Shown here in pieces: positions 27,556-34,856 of a stretch of 64,000 nt of DNA (position 1 is the stretch's first letter; every line of letters starts with the position of its first letter). The notes under the pieces were generated by a model that worked only from the letters and a program-made list of their open reading frames with translations, did no database searches and had not been told where the DNA came from. The DNA is from Pseudofrankia sp. DC12 (GTDB lineage Bacteria > Actinomycetota > Actinomycetes > Frankiales > Frankiaceae): positions 1,157,238-1,221,237 of the forward strand of contig NZ_KQ031391.1 in assembly GCF_000966285.1 (NCBI RefSeq). The letters are read 5' to 3'. The position numbers were made by a program, and so were the translations under genes.

Positions 27556-28095
27556 GTGACCGCCATTCGCCGCGCCCGGCCCGCCGACTCCGAGATCGTT
27601 CTCGCGCTCGTGCGGGAGTTCAACGGAGTTCAACGCGGTCGACGGCCATGACCACGACGACCCCCGGGCCGGCCGCGCGCTCGCCCCGCTGCTGACCGGC
27701 GACGAGTACGGCCAGGTCTGGCTCATCAACGGTCCAGGCCCCGAGCCGGCCGGCTACGCGGTCCTGTGCTGGGGATGCGGTCCTGTGCTGGGGATGCGGT
27801 CCTGTGCTGGGGATGCGGTCCTGTGCTGGGGATGCGGTCCTGTGCTGGGGATGCGGTCCTGTGCTGGGGATACAGCCTCGAGTCGGGCGGCCGTGAGGCG
27901 GTGCTCGACGAGATCTACGGGCGCGGGCTCGGCCTCGGCTCCGCCGCGATGCCCGCGCTCCTGGCCGCCTGCCGGGCCGCGGGTGTCCAGCGCGTCTTCC
28001 TCGAGACCGAGGCACCCAACGACGCCGCCCGCCGGTTCTACGCCCGCCACGGGTTTCAGCTCGAACAGTCCATCTGGCTGACGCGCGAGCTTTGA
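27556..28095 (+). pseudogene. GNAT-family N-acetyltransferase broken by a 10-bp duplication and a 19-bp minisatellite
   Basis: The reading starts GTG (VTAIRRARPADSEIVLALVREFN) and ends ...RRFYARHGFQLEQSIWLTREL, both typical of GNAT acetyltransferases. At 27616-27635 the 10-bp GAGTTCAACG is duplicated in tandem, shifting the frame so that translation stops at 27651. Removing one copy restores EFNAVDGHDHDDP and an open frame to AGYAVLCWG. There a 19-bp unit is repeated six times, shifting the frame again by two. With one unit the protein reads AGYAVLCWGYSLESGGREAVLDEIY. A partial product could restart at codons within the array. It is probably inactive here but potentially variable. Confidence 0.8.
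27758..27871 (+). repeat. 19-bp tandem repeat, six perfect copies
   Basis: The unit GCGGTCCTGTGCTGGGGAT occurs six times without a single mismatch (27758, 27777, 27796, 27815, 27834, 27853). Because 19 is not a multiple of three, each gain or loss of a unit changes the downstream frame. The array contains no stop codon in any frame of either strand. Confidence 0.97.
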
Positions 28096-28125
28096 CGACC
28101 TCGACCGAGGCCGGCCGTCCCGATT

Positions 28126-28149
28126 GGCGGCGGGGCTTCTGCCGCCGCC
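28126..28149 (+). terminator. Short GC hairpin after the broken acetyltransferase gene
   Basis: GGCGGCGG (28126-28133) pairs with CCGCCGCC (28142-28149) across an 8-base loop, 30 bases after the acetyltransferase stop. It is short but well placed for a terminator. Confidence 0.35.
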
Positions 28150-28234
28150 GCGACGAAAAACTTCTTCGAGAGTCCGCCCCACGGCCGCATCATGAGACGA
28201 AAGACAACAGGACGCGCTGTCGGGGGGTGGCGCT

Positions 28235-28870
28235 GTGGCTGTGATGACTGGGCTGTTGGCGTTGTGGGCGGTGACGGCCAACTGGTGGGGCCGTCACCTG
28301 GATACGACGCTGCATGAGGGGGGCCACGCGCTCGTCACCTGGGCGCACGGTGGGTGGGTAAAGAAGGTGCACATCCGCCGCCATGGGGGGACCACCTACT
28401 TCGACATCTCGTCGGTGGGCGGATTTGGCCAGTCCATGATCTTCTTCGCCGGCTACAGCAGCCCACCGCTGGCCGGGCTCGCGTCGGCGAGCCTGCTGGC
28501 CGCGGGCAACGAGACCGCTGTGCTCATTCTTGCCGTGCTCGCGCTGGCCGGGCTGCTCCTCGTCGTCGAGAACAGGTTCGGCATCGTCGTCCTGCTGACG
28601 AGCGCCGCCGGGCTCGTCGGGCTGGAACGGTATGCGCCGGGCTGGCCCGGACGGTGGTGCGCCTATTTCCTCACCTGGTTCCTGCTGCTGTCCGGGGTGA
28701 AGTCCGTCGTCATTCTGCGGCAGGTCCGCAGGATGGGGCCAAGCGGTTCCGACGCGGACAAGCTTGCCCTGATCACTCACGTCCCGGCGTTTCTCTGGGT
28801 GTTCGCCTTCGGGGCCGTCAGCACGTTGTGCCTACTGAAGGGGGCCATGCTGCTGGTCGCCCCCGGCTGA
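28235..28870 (+). CDS. M50-like (M50B) membrane zinc peptidase family protein
   Basis: A 211-residue protein with about five hydrophobic helices. The first helix contains TTLHEGGHALVTW, giving a zinc-peptidase HExxH at His27-His31. This fits the short peptidase M50B family, which is related to site-2 proteases but lacks PDZ domains. The second metal ligand motif is not obvious, so activity is uncertain. The start could be GTG 28235 or the ATG two codons later. It converges with the Pro-rich membrane protein gene 18 bases downstream. The substrate is unknown. Confidence 0.75.
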   Translation: MAVMTGLLALWAVTANWWGRHLDTTLHEGGHALVTWAHGGWVKKVHIRRHGGTTYFDISSVGGFGQSMIFFAGYSSPPLAGLASASLLAAGNETAVLILAVLALAGLLLVVENRFGIVVLLTSAAGLVGLERYAPGWPGRWCAYFLTWFLLLSGVKSVVILRQVRRMGPSGSDADKLALITHVPAFLWVFAFGAVSTLCLLKGAMLLVAPG

Positions 28871-28888
28871 GTGATCACGCCCCGACGG

Positions 28889-30019
28889 TCAGCGCTGCTT
28901 GGTGAGCAGCCCGTCGCCGGTACCGGCGCCGACGTCGTCGAAGTGGTACGCGAGATTTCCACTCCCGTCGAGGCTGAGCAACAGCGTGGTATCGGAGCAG
29001 TTCGTGCCGTTCACGATGTGCTCGGTCACCTGGACGCCCGTTCCGACCTGGTTCAACTGCAGGTCGCCGGACCAGGGAATCGTCGGATAGCTCGAGGTGC
29101 CTACCACCTCGCCGACCGTTCCGCCGCGCAGTACCAGCGTCACGTCGTAGGTCGCGTCGAAGTCGTGCGCGGGGTCGGTCTGGGTCACGCTGCCGGTCCA
29201 GGTGCCGACCAGGTTGGCCGGCAGCTGGTCGGCCGCGGTCGTCGGTGACCCGCTCGGGACCGGCTGCGCCGTGGCCGTGGCGGCCGGTGGCGGCGGCTGG
29301 AGCCGGTCGGCGTACAGCTTCTCCACCCGGCCCCGGGGCGGGTAGACCGGCGCGATCGCGGTCAGCACGATCGCGACCAGGACCAGGACACCCGCGACAC
29401 CGGCGACGATCTGGTCGAACACCGGCAGTGCCCGGATCCGCAGGCCCCGGCCCGACGCGGCCGGCGGCCCCTGTGACGGCCACGGCCCGGACGCGGCCGG
29501 CGGCTGGCTCGCGGGCCAGGACGTGCCCTGCGGCCAGGACGTGCCCTGCGGCCAGGGCATGCCCTGCGGCCAGGGCATGCTTTGCGGCCAGGGCATGTTT
29601 TGCGGCCAGGGCATGTTTTGCGGCCAGGGCGTGCTTTGCGGCCAGGGCGTGCTTTGCGGCCAGGGCGTGCTTTGCGTCGGCTGGGGCGGTGGGGCCGGTG
29701 GCCCGGGCGAGGCCGCCTGGGGCGGGGTGGGCTGCGCCGGGGAGGCGAGCGCGGCCGCGGGCGGCGGCTTCAGCGGAGGCGGCAGGACCTGGGTGACGTC
29801 GCCGTCGTCGTCGGCACCCTCGAACCCGGACGCGACCGGCTGGGGGGCCGCCTCGGCGGGAGGCGGACCAGCGGGCGGCGGCGCGGGCCGCGACGTCGCC
29901 TCAGGCCGCACCGTCGGCTCGGACCGCGAGGTCGGCTCGGACCGCGAGGTCGGCTCGGACCGCGAGGTCGGCTCGGACCGCGAGGTCGGCTCGGGCGATG
30001 GCCAGCTGGACTCGGACAC
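28889..30019 (-). CDS. Single-pass membrane protein with Pro-rich repeat domain
   Basis: A protein of about 376 residues starting at GTG 30019 (MSESSWPSPEP); the open frame upstream of that is non-coding in style. The N-terminal cytosolic region has a 6-residue repeat (SEPTSR, four to five copies), an acidic patch (GFEGADDDGDVTQVLPPP), then a Trp/Pro hexad repeat (about nine copies of the form xxPWPQ). One membrane helix follows near residues 240-262. A 115-residue exterior domain (VGTWTGSVTQTDPAHDFDATY) looks like a small beta-barrel/lipocalin-type fold and holds a single cysteine (NGTNCSD). The architecture resembles actinobacterial Pro-rich-tail membrane proteins. Function is not known. 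Confidence 0.75.
   Translation of the reverse strand: MSESSWPSPEPTSRSEPTSRSEPTSRSEPTSRSEPTVRPEATSRPAPPPAGPPPAEAAPQPVASGFEGADDDGDVTQVLPPPLKPPPAAALASPAQPTPPQAASPGPPAPPPQPTQSTPWPQSTPWPQSTPWPQNMPWPQNMPWPQSMPWPQGMPWPQGTSWPQGTSWPASQPPAASGPWPSQGPPAASGRGLRIRALPVFDQIVAGVAGVLVLVAIVLTAIAPVYPPRGRVEKLYADRLQPPPPAATATAQPVPSGSPTTAADQLPANLVGTWTGSVTQTDPAHDFDATYDVTLVLRGGTVGEVVGTSSYPTIPWSGDLQLNQVGTGVQVTEHIVNGTNCSDTTLLLSLDGSGNLAYHFDDVGAGTGDGLLTKQR
29514..29675 (-). repeat. In-frame 18-bp tandem repeat, nine copies
   Basis: Nine 18-bp units of the form GGCCAGGGCATGTTTTGC, with small substitutions, encode the xxPWPQ hexad on the minus strand. Variants group in order along the array, which suggests expansion by local duplication. 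Unit length preserves the frame. Confidence 0.95.
29913..29984 (-). repeat. In-frame 18-bp tandem repeat, four perfect copies plus a partial
   Basis: GTCGGCTCGGACCGCGAG occurs at 29913, 29931, 29949 and 29967 with a partial fifth copy. On the minus strand it encodes SEPTSR repeats in the N-terminal tail of the membrane protein. Confidence 0.95.
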
Positions 30020-30381
30020 GGCACACCTGTCGCTCGGGGATCCCCTCGTACCATCATCGACCGGGCGAGCGGTCGTGGGAATGACGGTATGGCGACAAAC
30101 CGCTTCAAGAGTGCGCGCGGACCGCGGCTTGTCCCGCCCTGGGATCTGGCCGCGAACGACCCGCAGGCACGCATGATCTGCCGCACACCGTCGAGGCTCC
30201 TCGAACTCGCGGAACGGCCTGGTCGCCCGGCGCCCGGGCCACGGGAGCGCCAGTTCGGATGCGCGCGGCGGTGACCGCGCGGTAGGCAAGGCAGAGCGGC
30301 TTCGCCGCGGGACGCCCTCGCCAGCCACGCGGACGTGCTGACACGCCGCGAAGGGACGTCCGACGTGAGAGGACAGGACCG
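30020..30381. other. Divergent intergenic region
   Basis: It separates the minus-strand repeat protein from the plus-strand dehydrogenase. Reading frames here lack actinobacterial codon bias or known motifs. It probably carries both promoters; none could be identified with confidence. Confidence 0.4.
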
Positions 30382-31212
30382 ATGACGAAGGTCGGTTTCA
30401 TCGGGCTGGGCAGCCAGGGCGAGCCGATGGCACGGCGCATCGTGGACGCCGGCTTCCCGCTGACGGTCTGGGCCAGGCGCCCGGCCGCCGTCGAGCCGTT
30501 CGCGGACACTGCGGCCACAACCGCGGCGACGCCGGCCGAGCTCGGCGCCGCCAGCGACATCGTCGGGATCTGCGTCGTGGCCGACGTGGACGTGACCGAC
30601 GTGGTGCTGCGCCCGGACGGGGTGCTCGCCGGCATGGACGCGGGCGGCCTGCTGATGCTGCACTCGACGATCCACCCGGACACCTGCCGGCTGATCGCCG
30701 ACGCCGCCGCCGACCGGGGGGTCGCGGTGATCGACGCGCCGGTCAGCGGCGGCCGCCCCGCGGCGGCCGCGGGGCGGATGTCGGTGATGGTCGGAGGAAC
30801 GGACGAGGACGTCGCCCGCGCCCGCCCGGTGCTGGAGACCTTCGCGGACCCACTGCTGCATCTGGGCCCGCTCGGCAGCGGCCAGGTGGCCAAGCTGCTG
30901 AACAACTTCGTGTTCACCGCGCAGGTGGGGCTCGCCCTGGAGACCTTCGCGTTCGCCGACCGGCTCAGCATCGACCGGGCGTTGGCCGCGCAGGTGCTGG
31001 CCGGCGGCACCGGCGGCTCGCGGGCCGCCGGCATCCTGGCCGCGGGCAAGTTCGACCTCACCGGGCTGCGCGGCGCCGAGGGCCTGCTGCGCAAGGATGT
31101 CCGGATCACGCTGGAGGTCGCGGCCGACGCCGGTGCCGAGGCGCCGCCGATGCTGAGCGCGCTCGCGCAGGGGACGCTGACGACGCTGGCCACCCCGCCG
31201 GACGCCGGGTAG
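30382..31212 (+). CDS. NAD(P)-dependent 3-hydroxyisobutyrate dehydrogenase-like oxidoreductase
   Basis: A 276-residue beta-hydroxyacid dehydrogenase. The N-terminal Rossmann motif is VGFIGLGSQGEPMARRI, the substrate loop DAPVSGGRPAAAAGRMSVMV lies near residue 117, and the catalytic lysine is in GQVAKLLNNF near residue 175. It oxidises a 3-hydroxy acid to its semialdehyde or reduces the reverse. It is followed after 136 bases by an enoyl-CoA hydratase on the same strand, which suggests a short catabolic unit for branched or fatty acids. The exact substrate is unknown. Confidence 0.92.
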   Translation: MTKVGFIGLGSQGEPMARRIVDAGFPLTVWARRPAAVEPFADTAATTAATPAELGAASDIVGICVVADVDVTDVVLRPDGVLAGMDAGGLLMLHSTIHPDTCRLIADAAADRGVAVIDAPVSGGRPAAAAGRMSVMVGGTDEDVARARPVLETFADPLLHLGPLGSGQVAKLLNNFVFTAQVGLALETFAFADRLSIDRALAAQVLAGGTGGSRAAGILAAGKFDLTGLRGAEGLLRKDVRITLEVAADAGAEAPPMLSALAQGTLTTLATPPDAG

Positions 31213-31348
31213 CGGACGGCGGGCAGGTCGACCCGACACGAGTGGGGTACGTATAACAAATACTTGATACGACGTACACCACCCGGGACACACCAGGCGG
31301 GAACAGCCAGCCGCCTCGGTGCGCCAGCCCGGATCACCAGGGAGAACC

Positions 31349-32209
31349 GTGAGCGCCCAGGACCGCCAGACCCGAGAGAAGCCCTCGGCAGACGCGGAGG
31401 AGCACGCCCGGCTCACCGAGCAGGACGGCATCCTCACGCTGACGATCGACCGGCAGTGCAAGCGCAACGCGATCAGCCCGCAGGTCACCGACCTGCTCTG
31501 GCGGGCCGCGACCATGCTCGGCGACCGGGACGACCTGCGCTGCCTGGTGATCACGGGCGTCGGCCCCTACTTCACCGCCGGGGTCGACCTGTCCGCCAGG
31601 GTGGGCAACCGGCCGGCGAACCCCGAGACGGAGCATCTGCACCCCGGCTGGAACTTCCGGCGCAACTACCGCAGCCACCACCTGCTCTACGACGAGTTCG
31701 AGTCGATCGAGAAGCCGATCATCGTCGCCGCGAACGGGATCTGCCTGGGAGCCGGGGTGGAGATGGCGGTGAGCTGCGACTTCCGGTTCTGCACGCCGGA
31801 CGCGGAGTTCGGGGTGCCCGAGGTGCACATCGGGATGCTCGCCGGCAGCGGCGGCACCAGCCGCCTGACCAGGCTGATCGGCCCGGCCTGGGGCAAGTGG
31901 ATGGCGATGGCCGGTCGCCGGGTCGGCGCGGAGCAGGCCAAGCAGATCGGCCTCGTACATGACGTCTTCCCGAGCGAGACGTTCATGGACGAGGTGTATG
32001 CGTTCTGCCGGGACCTGACGAACATCCCGCCGGAGGTCCTCGGCATCGCGAAGCTCGCCGTCGACATGTACGCCGACATCTCGGACCGGACGGCCCAGCG
32101 GCACATCGACCGGCTTCTGGTCACCGGCCTGATGAGCGGCCCCGAGTTCCTCAAGCGGGCCGGCAAGTTCGGCTACGAGCGCCGGCACGCGATCCAGCCA
32201 GAGGCCTGA
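31349..32209 (+). CDS. Enoyl-CoA hydratase/isomerase-family protein
   Basis: A 286-residue crotonase-fold protein. The oxyanion-hole segments are YFTAGVDLS near residue 72 and ANGICLGAGVEMAVSCD near 130. Both acidic positions of hydratases are kept (Glu in GVEMA and in PEVHIG), so hydration of an enoyl-CoA is plausible. The GTG start at 31349 has GGGAG at the right distance. The upstream gap contains an AT-richer stretch (TACGTATAACAAATACTTGA) that may be the promoter, so it may be transcribed separately from the upstream dehydrogenase. Confidence 0.93.
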   Translation: MSAQDRQTREKPSADAEEHARLTEQDGILTLTIDRQCKRNAISPQVTDLLWRAATMLGDRDDLRCLVITGVGPYFTAGVDLSARVGNRPANPETEHLHPGWNFRRNYRSHHLLYDEFESIEKPIIVAANGICLGAGVEMAVSCDFRFCTPDAEFGVPEVHIGMLAGSGGTSRLTRLIGPAWGKWMAMAGRRVGAEQAKQIGLVHDVFPSETFMDEVYAFCRDLTNIPPEVLGIAKLAVDMYADISDRTAQRHIDRLLVTGLMSGPEFLKRAGKFGYERRHAIQPEA

Positions 32210-32274
32210 GCCCGCCGGAGGCCTGGGCCCGGCCGGCGGTTGGGCCCAGGCGAGAATCTGGGCACAGGCGAGGG

Positions 32275-32593
32275 TCAGGCCATCACGACGGCCAGCAGGC
32301 AGAGGTCGTCCTCACGGTCGACCGGCGCGACCGGCGCGACCGCCTGCAGGATGTGGTCACAGAGCGCGTCGGGGTCGTCCCGGTACACCGCCGGCACGGT
32401 CAGGGCGGCAGCGGCCAGCGCCGCAAGCTGGGCCGTCAGCGACCAGCCCCGGCGTTCGACCGAACATCCGCCCGCCGGTGACGTCCCAGTCGAAGATCCC
32501 GATCCCGAAGCCGGCCAGCACCCGATGCAGATCGTCAACGACCGGCCCGGCACCGTCGGTCTGGCTCCCCCACACCTGCGGCCGCTCGTTCAT
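32275..32593 (-). pseudogene. Internally deleted PAS/SpoIIE-type phosphatase gene
   Basis: The 5' part (from ATG 32593) reads VVDDLHRVLAGFGIGIFDWD, a PAS-like start of actinobacterial PAS-PP2C regulators. Within 40 codons the coding frame changes to ALCDHILQAVAPVAPVDRED and DLCLLAVVMA, the C-terminal end of a SpoIIE/RsbU phosphatase domain. The whole middle of a 500-800-residue protein is gone, leaving about 100 codons in two frames. No function is expected. Confidence 0.7.
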
Positions 32594-32863
32594 CACGGTT
32601 CGTGTACCCAGCCCACCAGCCCACATGCGACGACCGCCGGACGCGCGGCCGTCGGGCGGCCTGGTCGGCGCCGTAGCCGCGGTCACGGCAACAAAGGCCT
32701 GGCCACGGCGATCGCAAGCGGGTTGACTGGTTGCTGGACGGACGAGTCGGGTTGGCGACAGTAAGCGACTTTCTAAGGACTGGTCCGCTAGGGCCGCGAG
32801 GGGCGACCCTCGACAGGGACGCCGGGACGCTCGGCGCGGTGGCGAGACGGAGGTCGAGAAGCG

Positions 32864-33289
32864 ATGTCCGAGGAGCTCATGATCTGCCATGGGGCGGAGG
32901 TCGCCGCGGTGCCCGTGGACCGGCCGTTCGTCATCGGTCGCGGGCCCGGGGCCGATCTGCGGCTCACCGACGCCCGGGTGTCCCGGCGGCACCTCATGGT
33001 CAGGCAGACAGAGCAGGGCTGGTCGGTCCTGGACATCAGCGCCAACGGGACCTGGCTGGACGGCCACCGGGTCCGGCGCGTCGACGTCACCCGTGAGGTC
33101 CGGCTCAACCTCGGCGCGGCGAACGGTCCGCGGGTCACGCTGGTCCCGGGCCCACCGCCGTCGTTCCCCGACTACCCACTGCCCGCGGTGCCCGAGGCCC
33201 CGACTCTCCCGACCGGGATCACTCGGCCGTCACCGTCGGTCGACCTCGGGCAGACGCGCCTGCTGCACCAGGTCGCCTTCAGTCGATGA
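32864..33289 (+). CDS. FHA-domain protein, probably truncated
   Basis: A 141-residue protein whose first 95 residues form a forkhead-associated domain that binds phosphothreonine: FVIGRGPGADLRLTDARVSR, then GTWLDGHRVRR. The remaining 45 residues are Pro-rich and end abruptly (RLLHQVAFSR). Many actinobacterial relatives continue into a second FHA or an ABC-transporter module. The stop codon lies at the exact edge of a gluconate permease fragment on the other strand, so the end is probably a deletion junction. The FHA domain itself looks complete and could still bind targets. Confidence 0.8.
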   Translation: MSEELMICHGAEVAAVPVDRPFVIGRGPGADLRLTDARVSRRHLMVRQTEQGWSVLDISANGTWLDGHRVRRVDVTREVRLNLGAANGPRVTLVPGPPPSFPDYPLPAVPEAPTLPTGITRPSPSVDLGQTRLLHQVAFSR

Positions 33290-33603
33290 CCCGGTTGGCG
33301 CCGCCGGAGTCGGCGAGCAGCTTCCCGAGCATCGCCCCGAGCGCGATGAGCAGGCCGACCTCCTGCAGGGTGCTTCCGACGCCCGTTTCGAAGTTCTTGA
33401 TGACGTTGGAGAGCCCCCACCCCGCTGGCAAGACCCACGAAGGCGCTGCCGAGGATCAGCGCGAGGAACGGGTGCAGCTTCGCCCACACGATCAGGCCGA
33501 CGATCAGGGCGATGCCGAGCACGGCGACGGTGATCAGCCGGGTGTCGTGCCCGGTCCAGGACGAGCGCCCGGCCGCTCCGGCGGCGACGACCGCGGCGTT
33601 CAT
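33287..33603 (-). pseudogene. gntP: Gluconate permease fragment (N-terminal)
   Basis: It starts MNAAVVAAGAAGRSSWTGHD, then ITVAVLGIALIVGLIVWAKL and HPFLALILGSAFVGLASG, the first two helices of GntP. A frameshift near 33430 moves the coding frame to LSNVIKNFETGVGSTLQEVG and LLIALGAMLGKLLADSGGAN, and the gene stops at RVID at the junction with the FHA gene. About 105 of 450 residues remain. Its start overlaps the gntK stop by 4 bases, so the ancestral gntK-gntP operon is clear. Confidence 0.85.
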
Positions 33604-34223
33604 CGGGCCTCCCCCGCCCGTGGTGTGGCGGCGAGGCCGAGCTTGTCGACGATCGTCTGGACGATCTCGGCCGGCTCCGGGCCGATGTCGACGGTCAGCT
33701 GGTTCTCGTCCGGCCCCGGCTCCTCAAGCGTGGCGAACTGGGAGTCGAGCAGGGCCGACGGCATGAAGTGCCCGTGGCGGGTGGCGAGCCGCTGGCCGAT
33801 GACCTCGCGGGAGCCCCGCAGGTAGACGAACAGCTCCGAGCCGCTACCGGCGCCCGCGGCGGCGTCCGCGCCCGCGGGGATCCCAGCGCCGTCGACGGCC
33901 TGGCCGCGCAGCACGTCGCGGTAGCCGCGGCGCAGTGCCGAGCAGGTGATCACACCGGGCTCGCCGGCCTCGATCTGGTCGTGAATCCAGCCGCGGACCC
34001 GCAGCAGCCAGGGCCAGCGGTCAAGATCGGTCAGGGGGTGGCCGGCGGCCATCTTCTCGACGTTCTCCCGCGGGTGCAGATCGTCCCCCTCGGCGAACGG
34101 CCAGCCCAGCCGCCCGGACAGCATCGCGGCGACGGTGGACTTGCCACAGCCGGAGACGCCCATCAGCACCAGGACAGGCGGTCCCGCGTCCTCCCCGGGC
34201 CGCCCGGTCGCGTTGTGGCTCAC
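33600..34223 (-). CDS. gntK: Gluconokinase
   Basis: A 207-residue GntK-type kinase that makes 6-phosphogluconate from gluconate and ATP. P-loop GVSGCGKST is at 22-30, followed by the family signatures FAEGDDLHPRENVEKM and ITCSALRRGYRDVLRG. An extra Ala/Gly-rich insertion (GIPAGADAAAGAGSGS) near residues 115-130 is unusual. The permease gene that should follow is truncated and frameshifted, so gluconate must enter by another route if the kinase is still used. Confidence 0.95.
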   Translation of the reverse strand: MSHNATGRPGEDAGPPVLVLMGVSGCGKSTVAAMLSGRLGWPFAEGDDLHPRENVEKMAAGHPLTDLDRWPWLLRVRGWIHDQIEAGEPGVITCSALRRGYRDVLRGQAVDGAGIPAGADAAAGAGSGSELFVYLRGSREVIGQRLATRHGHFMPSALLDSQFATLEEPGPDENQLTVDIGPEPAEIVQTIVDKLGLAATPRAGEAR

Positions 34224-34468
34224 GACGGCTCCGGCCTGGTCGGCCCCATGCGCAGCTGTACCTCCTCAGCCCAACCCCATGACCAGCGAGAACCATCGGT
34301 CATGTGCCCCGTCTCGCCGATGTCACACATGCGGGATGAACCGGTCAGCCGGCGGCCGACGCCGCCAGGAGTGCCGCGACACTGCGCGATCACGTCTCCG
34401 GACGAGAAAGCCGGGCCGACCATGGCCTGGGCGTCGCTCCGCCTCGGGTCAGCCTGGCGGCGTCGCGT

Positions 34469-34733
34469 TCAGCCCGGGGCGGCGCTCGATGCGGGGGCGG
34501 CGCTGGGGATGCCGAAGCCGCGGCCGACGTAGGGGCGGCGCAGCTTCCAGATGAGGCCACCGTAGAACGGCGTTCCAGACCGCGGCGACGACCGCGAGCA
34601 GCGCGAAGCTGACGAGCATCCCGAACGCGACGCAGCCCGGCGAGAACGAACGGGCTCACCATGAACACGGCCCGCCGGGTGGCGAACTGCTGGCGGTCGC
34701 CAGAGACGAGCAACAGCGTCACGCCGTCGCCGG
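34469..34733 (-). pseudogene. Frameshifted small membrane-protein gene
   Basis: Minus-strand pieces in three frames: GDRQQFATRRAVFMVSPFVL, then VAFGMLVSFALLAVVAAVWN, then FYGGLIWKLRRPYVGRGFGI with stop at 34469. Each reads as a continuous small membrane protein of about 85-90 residues only if two frameshifts are allowed (near 34640 and 34570). A 9-bp repeat (GGCCCGGCC, three copies, 34732-34758) lies at its 5' edge. Family not recognised. Sequencing errors cannot be excluded. Confidence 0.5.
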
Positions 34734-34856
34734 CCCGGCCGGCCCGGCCGGCCCGGCCAGCCCAGCCGGCTGGGCAGGTCCGGCAGACCGGCAGTCCTGC
34801 CGACCGGTCGATCGGGCCAGTGGCGGCGGCCAGGCCACCGCCAGACCGTGTCGAGG

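Noticed and set aside
27758-27871. CRISPR or mobile-element end
   Set aside because: The units are directly adjacent with no spacers and lie inside a recognisable GNAT gene; this is a minisatellite.
27616-27871. Mutual frame compensation between the 10-bp duplication and the extra 95 bp of repeats
   Set aside because: The totals add to a multiple of three, but a TGA at 27649-27651 stops translation before the array is reached.
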